Shown: positions 1 through 12,550, counted from the stretch's first letter. The stretch is 64,000 bases of DNA from Immersiella caudata (GCA_030512335.1 JAULSU010000003.1:2356001-2420000); one strand, 5' to 3'. The notes: a model not told the origin generated them from the sequence alone. Numbers and translations: made by a program.

Positions 1-1461
1 AGCTCTTGGCGCTTGCACCTACCTCACTCTACCACGATCCGAGAAATCAGCACTCTACAACCCGGAGTCGGAATGGGTCCAACCTCTCGACACCGGAAGC
101 CGTTAGCAACTGCTCCAATATTGGAAATGGGAGATAAGGCAACAGACAACGCCATCGCCATCGCGGGGGGGCACTAATACACTAACTCAGACGAGCTGAA
201 CACAAAGGACCGCTGGTGAGGCGATGATGCCTCGTGATGCGCCTTTGCCCAGACGAGCTGTCAAAAAAGGTCCTTTCGATGGCAGTCCGACAATCAGAAT
301 CATGGAGGCTACCGCCAACATCATTGCCGACTGCGATGTTGTTGTCAAGATGCGACAAGGAATGTGATGAGAGGCTACACCGCTGTCGACTGATGGCTGA
401 CAGGCGGTGTAATGTATGACGAACCAAACACTCCTCCAATATCGATGCCTGCTTCACATTCCTCCTTCCGGAAGCCCTGCCATCTCACCGTCGTCCCTTG
501 GAACCCAAATCGAGCTCGCCAAGCACGTGGCGCTGTCTGGAATCCTGAGGCGGTCGGCTGCAACTTATTGTCCACACGTGGAAAGTAAACATGAGCCGGG
601 CGCACTGTAAAACAAAACAACCGGCGAACAGACCTCAAGGCATTCGATGTGGCGGGCGCCCCGAATGAGCCGAGACAGTCCTGCCGAGACAAAGCTGACC
701 TAACGCGGCGTGGCGGAAGGCGGTGGACGGATCTGGAGGGACGTGACAGTTCCTGCAATTCGAAGTTTTGGATGGATGAAACATCGGCCCAACGTTGGCT
801 TACATAGTAGTGAGAAGCCCAGAATCGGCTGGTCGACGCGCCAGACGCAGGTACCGATGGACCCCGGCCAAAAGAAGCGCATCATCGCGTGGCGGCGCCC
901 CACAAGCGAAAGACACCAGGTTTTTGCACCTCATAAGGCCGGTCGATGGAGGACCTAGTTGCGAAACACGCGCTAAGGTCCGCCGAGCTCCTCTTTGGGT
1001 TCTCAACACTCCGAGAATGCCTATCTTGGTCTCCAGTGCATCCCGATTTGATGATAAGTTTTTCAGGTGACAGCAACAGAAGTGGGCTCAAAGGGCCTCT
1101 GCTGCGGACTCGGCGACGCTGGGCTGATGGGATCAGGAACCTGCGAGCGACTGGAGATGATTGGCCAATGCGGTCCTTCGCCTGCCGAGGTCCGTGGACG
1201 AGTAATAATTTCGAGATTTTGTCTGGTCCACCAGCAAAGGCCAGAGAACGCGTCGTGCACCAAGCTCATTTCAAGCCCGCAGCTGCCAACCAGCAGGGTC
1301 CCTGTTCAGTCGCTGACACGCATTGCAACAAATCAACTGCGAGCCCTCTAACAGAGTTTCCTGGCCAATGCCATTGTTGGTGCGCCGTCCCCGGAAACTG
1401 TAATTTTGTTCCTCGAATTTTTTCCCTCGTCGGCCAACTGGCCCGAGAGTTAAGCTCCGGG

Positions 1462-1486
1462 ATGGTGGGGATAATGCCCCCACCAT
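1462..1486. repeat. Inverted repeat, 9-bp arms
   Basis: ATGGTGGGG at 1462-1470 is followed by a 7-nt loop and the exact reverse complement CCCCACCAT at 1478-1486. The stem is GC-rich and could form a stable hairpin on either strand. A related inverted repeat with the same GGTGGGG core lies 35 bp to the right. The function is unknown. Confidence 0.8.
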
Positions 1487-1520
1487 GCTATGATTAGATA
1501 ACCCCGCCAAATCCATGCGA

Positions 1521-1552
1521 CTGGACCCCAATCCCACCATGGTGGGGTCCAG
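1521..1552. repeat. Inverted repeat, 10-bp arms
   Basis: CTGGACCCCA at 1521-1530 pairs perfectly with TGGGGTCCAG at 1543-1552 across a 12-nt loop. The alternative centre, CCCACCATGGTGGG, is itself a perfect palindrome, so the element can fold in two ways. It shares the CCACC/GGTGG core of the hairpin at 1462-1486. It could be a dyad binding site or the remnant of a small inverted-repeat element. Confidence 0.8.
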
Positions 1553-4071
1553 ACCGGCCAAAAAGTTTGGAGAATTCAACCCCAACGTCAACGCTCGACT
1601 CAAGCTTGCCATGGCAACTCGGCGCTGTGCCCACAGTCGCTGAATCCACCGGCGGAAGCCTTTTCCCTGCAAGCACTCAACGGCTCGACCGGGGAACCCG
1701 CCAATGCCGCACCAGGGCCTTTGAGAACGGCTGGCATTCCCTAGCAGAAGCGGGCAAACCCCCGCGCTATGCCTTTGCCACCGCCCGGCTGTCTAGGGGA
1801 TTCAGAATCGATTTCTCCACGAATTCAGCCTTCGATCTAATTCTGGTGTGAAGAGTGAGCTGCTATGCTCCGCGGGCATGCAGGCTTGGCTTCTCCATTA
1901 TGGAAGCTTGCTCAGGGGGTATAGTGTTGAGGGTTGCGAGGGTAAACATTGTCCTGGAACCCTGAGTGCGAGGGCATCCTGGATATTATTGTGTGTTCGT
2001 TTGTGTTTATGGCGAAGAAAAAATGCGGTATCGGAGCAACGGTGTCGCTCGGTGCAGATGGTGTATCGAGGTTCGTCGTCGCCCTGCTCTGTCGCAGGAT
2101 GGCATCCTGGAGATGGAAGTGCACTCGAGACTCAGAAAGAAGAAGACGCCTGTAAGTTCTATGGGGTCTTATGTATGAGGGTAATTTTCTTTGTTTTCTC
2201 GTGGCCCTATCCAGGGATGATCTCGACGAGCTTCCCGAGGGACTCTAGAGACATGTTAACAATGTTGGCCACATCGCTACCTTGTGCTCACCATTTCCGA
2301 GTAAATGGAATGATGATGTTCTTATCGTAGCCTGTCTGGCTTAAGTTTCCTCTGGACAACGATCCAGGCTCAGATTAATACCGTTAACAAGCGTCCAAAA
2401 TGCAAAACGTCGGGTTGCGCTCCACCAAGTCGGTCGACTTTGCTCGACTAATGACATCCCCTTCTTGCATCCCGCTTTCCCCAACATCAATATAAAAGTA
2501 AGCAACAGAATTGAACATGTTTCCTTGCTTTATGTATCTAGCTCTGAACTCGGATATAACCCCGATTAAACCACCTTCTTACCGATTGGCTACTCTTAAC
2601 TTATACACGGGATAAGCCCGTTATCACCAACCAGTCAGCAATCAGCCCTCAACTTCAAGACGAACACATGGTCTGTACACCGAGAAGTAAGCATAAAACA
2701 CTGCCACGTTGATTCTACTCAAGCCGGGCATAGATTGGGTCCTTTTGTCGTTTCGTACGCGGCCAATGAGAACCAAACGCTGAGAAACCGAGAAAAGGTG
2801 CATAAATGAAGGGAAAGAAACAATGCTATTCGGGTTACAAGATCGTCAAATCAAGCGATGCTATACGAAAAGAATATGCTAGGGCCACCGCGCAACTAGG
2901 CAGCAATCTGATAACATCCATATCTTGTAAGTCCCCCAATGCAAGATGGGATCGTCCACGGAGAGATATCGTGCCAGATGTACCACCACCCGTCAACACG
3001 GCAATTTTCACACTGGTAACTGTTAAGTAGGAATGTAGCACAAACGCACCATAATCTCCAACAATGCATAATCCACGGGAAGAGACAGCGACTTACAAGA
3101 GCCCGAGTCAAAAAAAAGTGTTCACTGGACGTCCTGGCCTCGGAACTGGCTTGGAGTTGTTCGTCGCCAGTAAATCTGACCTGGATACCAGCTTGCCCTC
3201 TGGTTGTGTGCAAGGCCCTGTTTGAGGTACAGGACGCCCGTTGTAAGTAATCTGAGGACTTCTATCATCCGACCCGGCACTTCTCTAGTCGTACTGCCGC
3301 GCTCAATGTTCCTGTGGCGGGTTCCTCGGACGTTGACCCTGCTTCTTGCCTCATCTTGTCTCGTAACGTCCCCGGGTAGAGTACTCTTGGAATTATAAAT
3401 TAACTATATACCACCAAGCCCACACCAAACGTAAGACCATGCGTATCATAACGCATCCCCCGAGATGAACAGCGTAAACACCACAAAACCGGTTGGAATA
3501 GTCGTACACACCGACACTGCCCCCATTATCATACATCATCACCGATAACACCGGCAGAACACCATCCAGATTGTACCCAAACGTGAATGAGGGCGATCCT
3601 CCGACCCCATCTGGTCTATTTCCTGTCGTGAGTATGAGAAGGAAACAGTCCCCTCCCCCCCTCCTAACTCATGTCCATCAGCTCTCCCACCCACCCAAGC
3701 CACCGCACCTCCTTCTTCCACGTCCGTGTTGGGAAATGCTCGTCGTTAGATCGGTATCTCGGAGGGGTCCAATTGTTCATCAAATACACCGCCATGCCAA
3801 ATGCCGGACGCCAAATCCTCCTGAACCTGAGACGATAAGAATGATGTAATCTGTAAGTAGCCAGCTAAAATGCAACGACCCTAATCCTATCCAAGTGCTG
3901 GGACCCATGTCCTTCATAGTCCCGCCTAACCGGTCTGGGCTCATCCCACCAGAACCCATGATGCATGGAACACTAAAGGTGGCGAAAGAAACGTAACATT
4001 ACCGTCTGCTTGTTAGCAGATCGAAGCGGCGGCCCCACGAGTATGTTAGTCGGAGCGATGTGTATAACTCT

Positions 4072-5187
4072 TCAGTTAACAGTTGCTGTGTGCCCCCCCT
4101 TTCTCGTTTGTTGCTCCATGGACGTCGATGTCGGCGGTTCTCTCGCTCGTCCTGCCCCTTCCATTGGTGGCTGAGGGCTCCGGGGAGGAGGTAATATCGG
4201 AGGCAGCGTAGACTCTCGCGGAATCGGGCTGGGGTGCCTCCGAAATGGCTCCCGCACGGAAGGCCTATCTCGCCAATCGAGGTATTCCGTGCTCGGCCCT
4301 CCCATCTGTCTAGTGTCTGGCTCCGAGCTCGGCGTGCCGTGAATAGTGCGTGGTACCGTGTCTGGCGGGAGAAGTTGCTTGTCGCCTGCGGATTGACGGC
4401 CCTTCCTTTTTGATTTCGCCTCTGGCGGAGTCGCGGACCAGACCTGGTACGACGGGCTCGGAGGGCGAGGTGCGATAGGTTGGATGGGAGAAGGGGCAAT
4501 CGGCGCAGGAGAGATGGGAGGGTAGTGTGCTGGCTGCTGAGCTCCCTGGCGCGCAAGCGTCTCGGCCTTCGGAGGCCGTCCACGCCGTCGAGGTGGGAGG
4601 ACGACACTTTGACTGATCGGGGTTATCGGCGTGCTGGGTGTTAGTGTAGGCGGAGGGTAACCGTTAGGTCTCGGTTGAATATTTACGGGCTGCCCTAGTC
4701 CAGGAGACTGGGTGCTGATGTTGCGCGGAATAGCGTAAGGTGATGCTTCCCCGGGAGAACCGATCGCCTGCTTTTTAGAGGCATGGTCACCCATATCACT
4801 AATGGATTTGCGCTTCAGCGGTAAGATAGCTGGCGGGGGTATCGGCATGTTGAACATATTCTCTGCTGCGCGGAGACACTGGTTCATGTTGCGCCCTGTG
4901 AGCGGCGCGTTAGGGTGTCTTGTTCCTTGTCAGAATCTCGTGCGCGAAGGCAAACCTACCGCTTGGCAACTGCATCAACATCCAGTCTGCCTGGATATCG
5001 TGCTGCTTGACAAAATCCACAAGGACGCCCACATCCATGTGGCTGGCCTTGATCATCTCGGCGAGAACGAAGCGCTGCGCGGCATGGAGGTTAAGACGCA
5101 GGCGGGGCAAAAGGGGGGCAGGAGGGAGCCTGGCGCGAACCGATTTCAAAGACGTACCTTTTCGACATCCGTAAAGGGCGACTCCAT
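4072..5187 (-). CDS. AT-hook proline-rich protein, uncharacterised
   Basis: Three exons (5158-5187, 4960-5074, 4072-4895) give 322 residues. Exon 1 encodes only MESPFTDVEK and ends at GTACGT. Intron 1 has a CTTAAC branch site before CAG, and intron 2 starts GTAGGT and ends CACAG. The spliced N-terminus (about residues 1-65) is a compact region, probably helical, of the kind conserved in fungal orthologues. It is followed by a KRK basic patch and a long disordered Pro/Ser-rich tail. A canonical AT-hook core, RRRGRPPK, lies at about residues 151-158, which suggests binding to the minor groove of AT-rich DNA in the nucleus. I do not recognise a catalytic domain and give no symbol. The splice model and reading frame are strong; the biological role is inferred from the AT-hook alone. 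Confidence 0.8.
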
Positions 5188-8100
5188 GATGGGAGCGGGC
5201 TTCCTCGCCGACGAAGAGGAGAAGGTGATGAAGTGGAGGATGGCGAGAGCCGACAATAAGTCATTTGCCAGGCGCAAATCTGACCGATCAACTCAATGAG
5301 AGGCTGGAAGGGGAACAGCTCGTGATCAGGATCCAAGTCGCAGTGGCGAAGCGCATTTATGGAGAGGGGTGGGAGAAGACGTTCAGCTCGTTGCTCACTG
5401 CTGCTGCACTGATGCGGGCTGCATCAAAGGTGCAAAGAGGGCAGCAAGGATCAAACGAGTGTCCGAACGGGGCTCGAGACAAGCGGGCGACAAGGGGACC
5501 GTCATAACAGAAGCGCGGCTGGTAGAAGAGAAGGCATCGGGGGCTGCCTCCGTGTCTGCGTCTTGCGTCTTGAAGATGCTCGCAGACCCCCAACACGAGT
5601 GGCCGACAGGGTTGCAGGGAGGGCGAGGGCGGCAAAGAAGCGCGCGTCTTTGTTGCGGGTGAGGAAGCCGAAATGCCAACCTTGCAAGTAACAAGCGACT
5701 GTGTGGTGTTCCACGGGCCCCCCAGCGTTCAGTTAATCAACTTTCCCACCTCGGATCGCAGCAGGGGCGGGTGGTGGAGGGGGGAGGGGGCGGGTGGCCT
5801 GTGTCAAGGTCGTAAAGATCTCCGAGAGATCGATCCGGCCGCCCTTGGTTGCGTGGTTCCCCGGTCCCTCGAGCCGTCTTTTCGTTGCTTCTGTCTTCGG
5901 CTTGCACGGCGCAGGCCGTTTTCCGTCTTGCGAGTGCCTCCAAGATCTGACAGCTGGGTGTGGGAACAAAGTGTGTCGCGCCTAGTCAATTATGCCAGGA
6001 TTCCCGCGAGACTTGCATCTGCAGCCAGATCAAGTGACTATCAAAGTGGTAAGGTCGCCCATCCAGATCGGGGTTTGTGGTGGTGTGGACCGAGCACGCA
6101 CAGCTTGATCCGCTTCCTCGCCGCGGGCGAGAGATATCGACGGAAAAGAGGCGAGGGAAATAATACGCGACGAGCGCAAGCGCAGCGGGTAGCGGGATGC
6201 GCTTGATGAGTGTGTCTGCCGGCCTGTGCCGGTCGCCTCAAGGTCTGGGACGCGTCCGACTTCCCTCTGAGGGCAAGAGGCAAGCAAAACTGGACGTCCT
6301 TTTAGGCTCGAACTCGCGACTCGGGGCAACAAACTGGACACCGATAAGCCAGACCCTTCGGGCACCGCAACTTCAGGTTCGCCTGCTTGAGCCTGCTTTC
6401 AAAATTCAGCTCCGAGTTCCAACCCTGGCTTGGCCCGACGAACGACTTGTTGGAAAGCCCAAAAATTGAGATCCGATCAGGATGCACGACCTGAGTCGAC
6501 GGCCAGCAGGTAAGGTAGGAAGCGTTTTGGTCGCATCGTTCCTTCCAGGTTTGGACGCGCGTGGTGGACCAAATCGGGCTTGCAGTGCCGCTGATAGCCA
6601 CGGCCGCAGAAGCAGCGGCTGTTGTGCGCTGCTGGGCGTCGGGAGGGATGCACAAGTGCCTCATAACTCCATGTTGCATGCGCCTTGTGCGAGGTCTTGT
6701 CGTGAATGGCCGGGTGTGCTGCACCTCAGACGAGCGTGTAGCTGCACATGACACCCTCCATTGTCTTGGGCAGCAATGATAGGGTGTGGCCGCTTTCTAG
6801 GTAAAGAGTGTTGCGCTGCGTCTTGCGAGCACCCGAGAATGGAAGCCCTCAGGCCCCAAGTCGCCATCTTTCCCCGGACCTGGATCAGCGACACGGAGTC
6901 GCTGGCGTCTCGTCGCACGATGAAGCCCGCGATGCCAGGCGGGTTTCCGCTTCAGGTCAGCATGAGTCTCGACCCTTTTTCAAAGACTCAGTCCAATTGG
7001 CCGTCATCCTCAACGCTGCGGTCCAGTCCCTGGCCCACCTGCCCAGCAGTGGGAAGGCCCATTCCGGCGACCATTGGTTGCATCTCCCGAGTCATTGCGC
7101 CAATGGCGTCGTCCAGAAGCGATTTCATCCATCACACAAGCTCTGGGGAGCGGTCCATCCTTAAAAGAGCCGCATCAGCTCGTCAGGGGGGAGGATTTCA
7201 TCGCGGTGTCGATATCTCGATTGTGGAGAGGAGGTCGACGTCGTTTGGCAACATCCATGGAGGCCCCTGAACAGCGTCAAGAGTCCCCGGGGCCGTGGGC
7301 CTGGCTTTAAATGTCCCGGTCCCTCACAAGCTGCTCCACATGTCGCTCCTGCACGATGAGCTGGCAGCGTGTGTCCTGGCAGCGAGCTTTTTCCAAGGCT
7401 CCCTACAGGTTACAAGCTATATAAAGTCCTGCCTTGGAACGGACGGTTCTGCCGTCGTGGCCGTGCTGCTTCGTCGCCGTGCGCGACGCCCGCATTCCCC
7501 ATGCATTCGCTGATGTTCCCGTCTCTGCTACGTCGGTCCTGCAGAACACACCGATTTGCCTGCCCCGGGGGCTATAGGAGCGACAGATTGCCGCAAATTG
7601 TCGCTGACCGCCAGCATGGCGAGTTGGTCTTTCCGAAGCACGCCGGCAACAAGCCAACCCGGCTTCACCGCCTCCAGTTCTCATTGCCAAGCAGCGAAGC
7701 TTTGTCCAGCCACAGAAAGGATGCGTGCCATCCGAGACCGTAGCCCTTGCGAAGCCATTCACTTACATGACTTGGTTACACTTCCACGACTTCTCACCAA
7801 CCAGCGTGATGCCAGACCAGCCTCGGCATTGCTCTTGATTTCAACTTCGAACGGGTTTAAAAGGGATAGTAGTGAGAGCTCGTAGTTTTGAAGAGTAATG
7901 GGCAGCGGGAGTCGAGGATTGTGCAGACAGATCTTGATGTGTTCCCTGGACCAACTGCCCAGGAATGCAGTGAGGCGTGGGGGGCTTTGACGCCTGAGGT
8001 GGTTGCTCCAAAGGCGTGGCCGCAGGGAGCGGAAGGGAAGATAATATGGCCGTCTCGGCGTTCAATTGGCTGCTTCGAAATGTGGGCCCGCCGATTGGAC

Positions 8101-8565
8101 TTTGGGAACTGTCTGCCGTCAAGGCCCTTTGAAACCATCAATTGAGACGCAGCGATGCCATCTTTTGGGTGCATAACGACTTTTCCACTGTACTGACGAC
8201 TTTGGCTTGGGTTTCTTCATCGGCATTGGCTTTCTTGCTCGTTTGCGCCTGCGACACCGATTTTGGCGTCGGTTTTCGCAATCCCACGGCGCCCCAAACC
8301 CACCAGGGGGAACGGAGAACGGGCACCTTTACCCCAGAACCTAGACTTCCACTTCCACACTCCAATACTTCCGCCGAACACTGAACTTGCACTGCGATCG
8401 CTCACACTTTCTCCTTCTCGACGCGCTTCTCACACATGGGCACTGCACTTGGGCAAAAACACCAACAACCATACCGTTCACCGTTGCTCCCGTCTGCACG
8501 CGCGCTCTCCGATCGTCGGTAACTCGAGGCGACTCCGCGAGTTTTTCGCCCCGGCGACGCTCGGG
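5188..8565. other. Intergenic region between divergent AT-hook and SET2 genes
   Basis: This 3.4-kb spacer holds the promoters of the AT-hook gene (leftward) and SET2 (rightward). No gene can be supported. A G-run cluster lies at 5764-5794. On the minus strand between about 6.9 and 8.15 kb, several coding-like stretches of 30-60 codons occur in different frames, discussed as a finding. The frame upstream of SET2 stays open to 8263, but its first ATG is at 8566, so this part is probably the SET2 leader. Confidence 0.6.
5764..5794 (+). other. Potential G-quadruplex
   Basis: At least four runs of three or more G occur within 31 bases on the + strand, with loops of one to six bases, which satisfies the simple G3+N1-7 rule. 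It lies about 580 bp upstream of the AT-hook start codon, in the divergent promoter region. Folding and function are not shown by sequence. Confidence 0.5.
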
Positions 8566-11457
8566 ATGGGGGAAAGCAATCACGCCCCGAGCGCCAGGGT
8601 AGGGGCAAGGCTCGAAGAGAGGCCCAAGATGAATGGTTCCAAACTCAAGAGGGAGGACACCAGCGCCTCGAATACCCCAAGTGGCTCCAAGATGAACTCG
8701 AGAGCGTCGAGCTTGTCGCCCGACGGCGCAAAATCTGCCACCGACAGCGCATCACCACCAGACAACATTACCGCGCCGAAACTATCACGCAAGGCATCAC
8801 AGAAGAATGTCAGAAGTCTGCTGCCTCTTTTCGACCACCTGCCGGATGTCACCGAGGAATCCTGTTCTACGTTCCAGGTGATTAATGATTGCCTCTATGG
8901 CGCTAAGAACATGGGAAGCTCTGAGCATGAGGTGCTGGACTGCGAGTGCACTGAGGAATGGCGTAAGTGCACCCTCTTCACCGTGGATGCTAACGCGATG
9001 GCCCTAACCCTCCACCCCTCCGACAGGCGACAGCGAGAACCACGCCTGCGGTGAAGACTCGGACTGCATCAACAGGGCGACCAAGATTGAGTGCGTCAAC
9101 AGCGGCTGCAACTGCGGCAATGATTGCCAGAACCAACGTTTTCAGCGAAAGCAATACGCCGACGTCTCGGTCATCAAAACCGACAAAAAAGGCTTTGGCC
9201 TTAGGGCCAACGGAGATCTTCAAGCTAATGACTTTGTGTTTGAGTACATTGGCGAGGTCATCAACGAGCCAACATTTCGGAGCCGAATGCTCAAGTACGA
9301 CAAGGAGGGCATCAAGCACTTTTATTTCATGTCACTGACCAGGAGCGAATTCGTCGATGCGACCAAAAAGGGCAACTTGGGCAGATTCTGCAATCACTCA
9401 TGCAATCCGAATTGCTACGTCGACAAGTGGGTGGTTGGGGACAAATTGCGCATGGGCATTTTCACATTGCGTGCCATCCGAGCAGGTGAGGAGCTAGTTT
9501 TCAATTACAATGTGGACCGTTACGGCGCCGACCCGCAACCCTGCTACTGCGGCGAGCCAAACTGCACAGGCTTCATCGGCGGCAAGACGCAGACGGAGCG
9601 CGCCACCAAGCTGCCCCTCGCCACTATCGAAGCACTCGGCATCGACGACGGCGAGAACTGGGACACTTCGGTCGCCAAGAAGCCCCGCAAGAAGAAGCCG
9701 ACCGAGGACGACGAGGACTACGTCAACAGCGTTCAGCCCCGCGGTCTTGACGAGGATGGCGTCAACAAGGTCATGGCGACGCTCATGCAGTGCAAGGAGA
9801 AATGGATCGCCGTCAAGCTGCTGGCCCGACTCCAGGCTGCCGAGGACGACCATCTGCGCCATAGAGTGGTGAAGATGCACGGCTACCTGATCCTCAAGAA
9901 CACGCTTAATACGTTCAAGGATGATACAAATGTCGTGCTGCAGATTCTCGACATCCTCTACAAGCTGCCACGCATCACGAAGAACAAAATCTCGGATTCC
10001 TACATTGAGGCAGCCGTGCGGCCCCTGGCTTTGTCGGACCACGACGATGTCGCGTTTGAGTCGAAGCGGTTGCTGGAAGAATGGAGCAAATTGGAGACGG
10101 CCTACCGTATTCCCCGCAAGAAGATTGACCCCACCGCCCCTGCGACCATCAACTCGTTTGAAGAGGAGCGCCGGAACATGGATCGGGAGAGCGCATCAAG
10201 ACCTACACCCAAGCCCTTCCAGGCCAACGTGGTCATTCCCACTGGACCGCGAAGCAATATTCCTCAAAGGAGCAACTTCTTCGGCGCCTCAAGGCCTCGA
10301 AAGCTCCCTACCAATCTGCCCACTGGCTGGTTTGTCACAACGGACCAGACCGGCCGCTATTACTTCTACGATAAGAAGGGCAATACAACATGGCAGCGCC
10401 CCACCACCTCCGCGATCGAGGAGCCCAAGGCATCGGAGAAGGCCCAAAAAGACCAAAGAGCCATTCAGGACATTATTGACAGCTTGACCAAGGAGCAGCC
10501 GACGCCCAAGAACTCGGCAAATCACACGCCGCAGGCGGGTACACCCCGGCCTGAGCCGAAAAAGGAAAAGTGGCGTTCTCTGCCAATTGAAAAGCAGATG
10601 AAGATTTACGAGAACACGGTAGGTTCGCTCAGGCGCTAGCATGTCTCACTGGTGCTGACTCGGTTTAGCTTTTCCCGCACGTAAAATATGTGATGGACAA
10701 GTTCCATCAAAAGCTCCCCAAAGAGGAGCTGAAGAAGTTTGCTCGCGAGGTCAACAAGAAGCTGGTAGCCTCAGACTACAAGAACAACCGTGTGGACAAC
10801 CCAACGTCCATCACTTCAAAGCAGGAGAAGAAGGTGAAGAAGTACGTCAAGGACTTCTTCGACCGAGCCGTCGTAAAATATCGTGAGCACGAGAAGCGCA
10901 AGGCAGATCGTGCAGCTGGGACGCCTGCAGGTTCCAACTCCTCGGAACCGGGCAACGCTGGGGCAGATTCCGCAGCGGACGTGACAGTCGAAGACGAGGT
11001 AGTATTATCTGATGTGGAGGACGGCAGCCCCGGTAGTCACTCGTCGGAGCGGAAGCGGAAGCGGGATGACGACGATGCTGAATCAGCCGGCGCTGATACT
11101 CCCTCGGAAACCCCATCTTTGAAACGAGTGAAGGAAGATGACGCGGTCGAGTCCCCCAGCCCTCCGCCCCCTCCTCCGCCTCCAACGGATACCCCGTTGA
11201 CGGAGGAGGAGCGATCGATGCGTGAGCAAGAGGAGGCGTTGATGCGTGAGAACGAGGAGGCCCAGCGACTTGAGGATGAGGCCGAGAAGTCCACCAAAGC
11301 ACCCCCTCGGTCAGCGAACGGCATGGGCGGTAAACCGAATGGGGCAGCAGGCACCACCGGCACCGTGGACATGATGGACATTGATTCCCACGATCCGACG
11401 GACACCCATCATCTTGACAGCGCAGAGGCACGAAAACACGAAGTTTTGAGCCACTAG
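8566..11457 (+). CDS. set2: Histone H3 lysine-36 methyltransferase Set2
   Basis: Exons 8566-8962, 9027-10618 and 10669-11457 give 925 residues, close to the usual length of filamentous-fungal Set2. Set2 methylates H3K36 in transcribed chromatin while bound to elongating RNA polymerase II. Domains in order: Ser-rich N-terminus; cysteine-rich AWS (about 125-173); SET (about 175-295) with NHSCNPNC at 255-262 and the ELVFNY motif at 288-293; post-SET CYCGEPNC (about 305-312); a WW domain (about 561-590, GWFVTTD...TTWQRP); and a C-terminal SRI domain (about 660-745), which binds the phosphorylated polymerase tail. The tail is acidic and contains a PPPPPPP run. The chosen start is the first ATG in a frame open far upstream. 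Both introns use standard GT/AG sites: GTAAGT...GACAG and GTAGGT...TTTAG. All catalytic motifs are intact, so it should be active. Confidence 0.95.
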
Positions 11458-12550
11458 CTAAGGCTCGGATCACTCTATAGCCTCATCACTTCATGGCTTT
11501 ACTCTCACGGGAAGGAATAGGGTCCTGCATTCTAGGCTTTATTTGCACAGGATCGGTTCCACGAGCCGCGCTGGGAAGGATGTATACTCAGCGACTCTGG
11601 GCGGACTGGACAATCTCTCGATGGGGAGAGGATGGTTTTCGCGCGATTTTATACAGGACCGTCACAGCGAAGGGAAAAGCGGGAAAGCTTCTAGCGATTT
11701 GTATTGTACTTCTATGGCATCTGCATGCATCACCTTGCGCGGCATGGTCGTTTTCATCTTCCTTTGATTCTCCCTTGCTATTTTATTTTACAATCGGCTT
11801 TGCCGTTCCATTGCGGGGGGTTGAGGAGGCGGCGTGGCGAGCAAGGCAAGCAAGCAGCACACGGAATAGGGAATTATGGAATACGGAACATGGAAAATGT
11901 GGACATATGTTCGTCATGGAGGGCATGCATATATGGTACGATTGCTCAGCTCGTTCTGGATGAAGAGCAAGGAGATGAGAGGTGCTGGGGAGGCGGGAGG
12001 CGGGAGGCGGGAGAGGGAGGGAATGGGTTATGACACCGATGCCAGGCTCGTGCCCTGATGTGGTGCTGGACGAGTCGCGGGGGAGCAGGAGTGTCGTTGC
12101 CCATTTGGAGGAGGTGCAATACGGCTTATAATATAACCTTTATGAGATACCCTGTGTACATTTGTGGTGGGTTTTTTTTTCAGTTCTGTGAACATGAAAG
12201 AGGGAGGTGCCTTTGCTTACGGCGGTGTGTTGGTCAAAAGGAGGATTGGGCAATGCCTACCGAGCGACGGACCGGTCAGCGACCCTGCACGGCGAGGAAA
12301 TAAGGCGTCAAGATAAACGGCGAGGTCTACTGCAAATCTCTCCCTGCGCTTCATTCACCATGAAGAATTCGCATGTACTGTTGTCACATTGGTCGCTTAT
12401 TGTCATGATATCAATCTTCGCTAACACAGAAGAAAACCACGACTAAACTCCAATTTTTCCCCACACGTCATCCGCATAACTCCCGCTACATAACAACCGA
12501 ACTGCTGGCTTTTTTGCCTAGCGATAAAATACCGGTAAATCCCGACGTGC
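11458..12550. other. Convergent intergenic region (SET2 / GABA transaminase 3' ends)
   Basis: This 1.1-kb spacer holds the 3' ends of two converging genes. I see no supported gene. It contains a G-rich tandem at 11987-12013, listed separately, and a T9 run near 12172. Confidence 0.6.
11987..12013 (+). repeat. GGCGGGA tandem, potential G-quadruplex
   Basis: AGGCGGG is repeated three times directly behind a GGGG run, giving four G-tracts of three or more with 3-nt loops. A second set of G-runs continues to about 12026. It lies between two converging genes, where a quadruplex in the SET2 downstream transcript could affect termination; that role is inference. Confidence 0.65.

Larger units (their letters stand above)
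1..4071. other. Gene-poor region left of the AT-hook gene
   Basis: No open reading frame here resembles a known protein, and none has convincing splice sites extending it. The longest frames (about 180 codons at 946-1497 +, 133 codons at 1271-1672 -) overlap on opposite strands and look like chance frames. The visible structure is a pair of hairpins around 1462-1552, listed separately. A TATAAAAG string near 2490 has only a 32-codon frame behind it. The right end is the 3' flank of the minus-strand AT-hook gene. Confidence 0.6.

Noticed and set aside
946..1497. 183-codon + strand frame
   Set aside because: It has no domain, overlaps frames on the other strand and includes the hairpin element.
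2480..2615. TATAAAAG followed by an ATG frame
   Set aside because: The frame is only 32 codons and has no splice extension; an orphan TATA-like string is not enough for a gene.
6290..6340. tRNA-like string with GAGTTCGAGCC on the minus strand
   Set aside because: The B-box resemblance is not supported by a pairing T-arm or by anticodon and acceptor stems.
8263..8565. N-terminal extension of Set2
   Set aside because: The frame is open upstream but has only a TTG, no ATG, before 8566; it is more likely leader.
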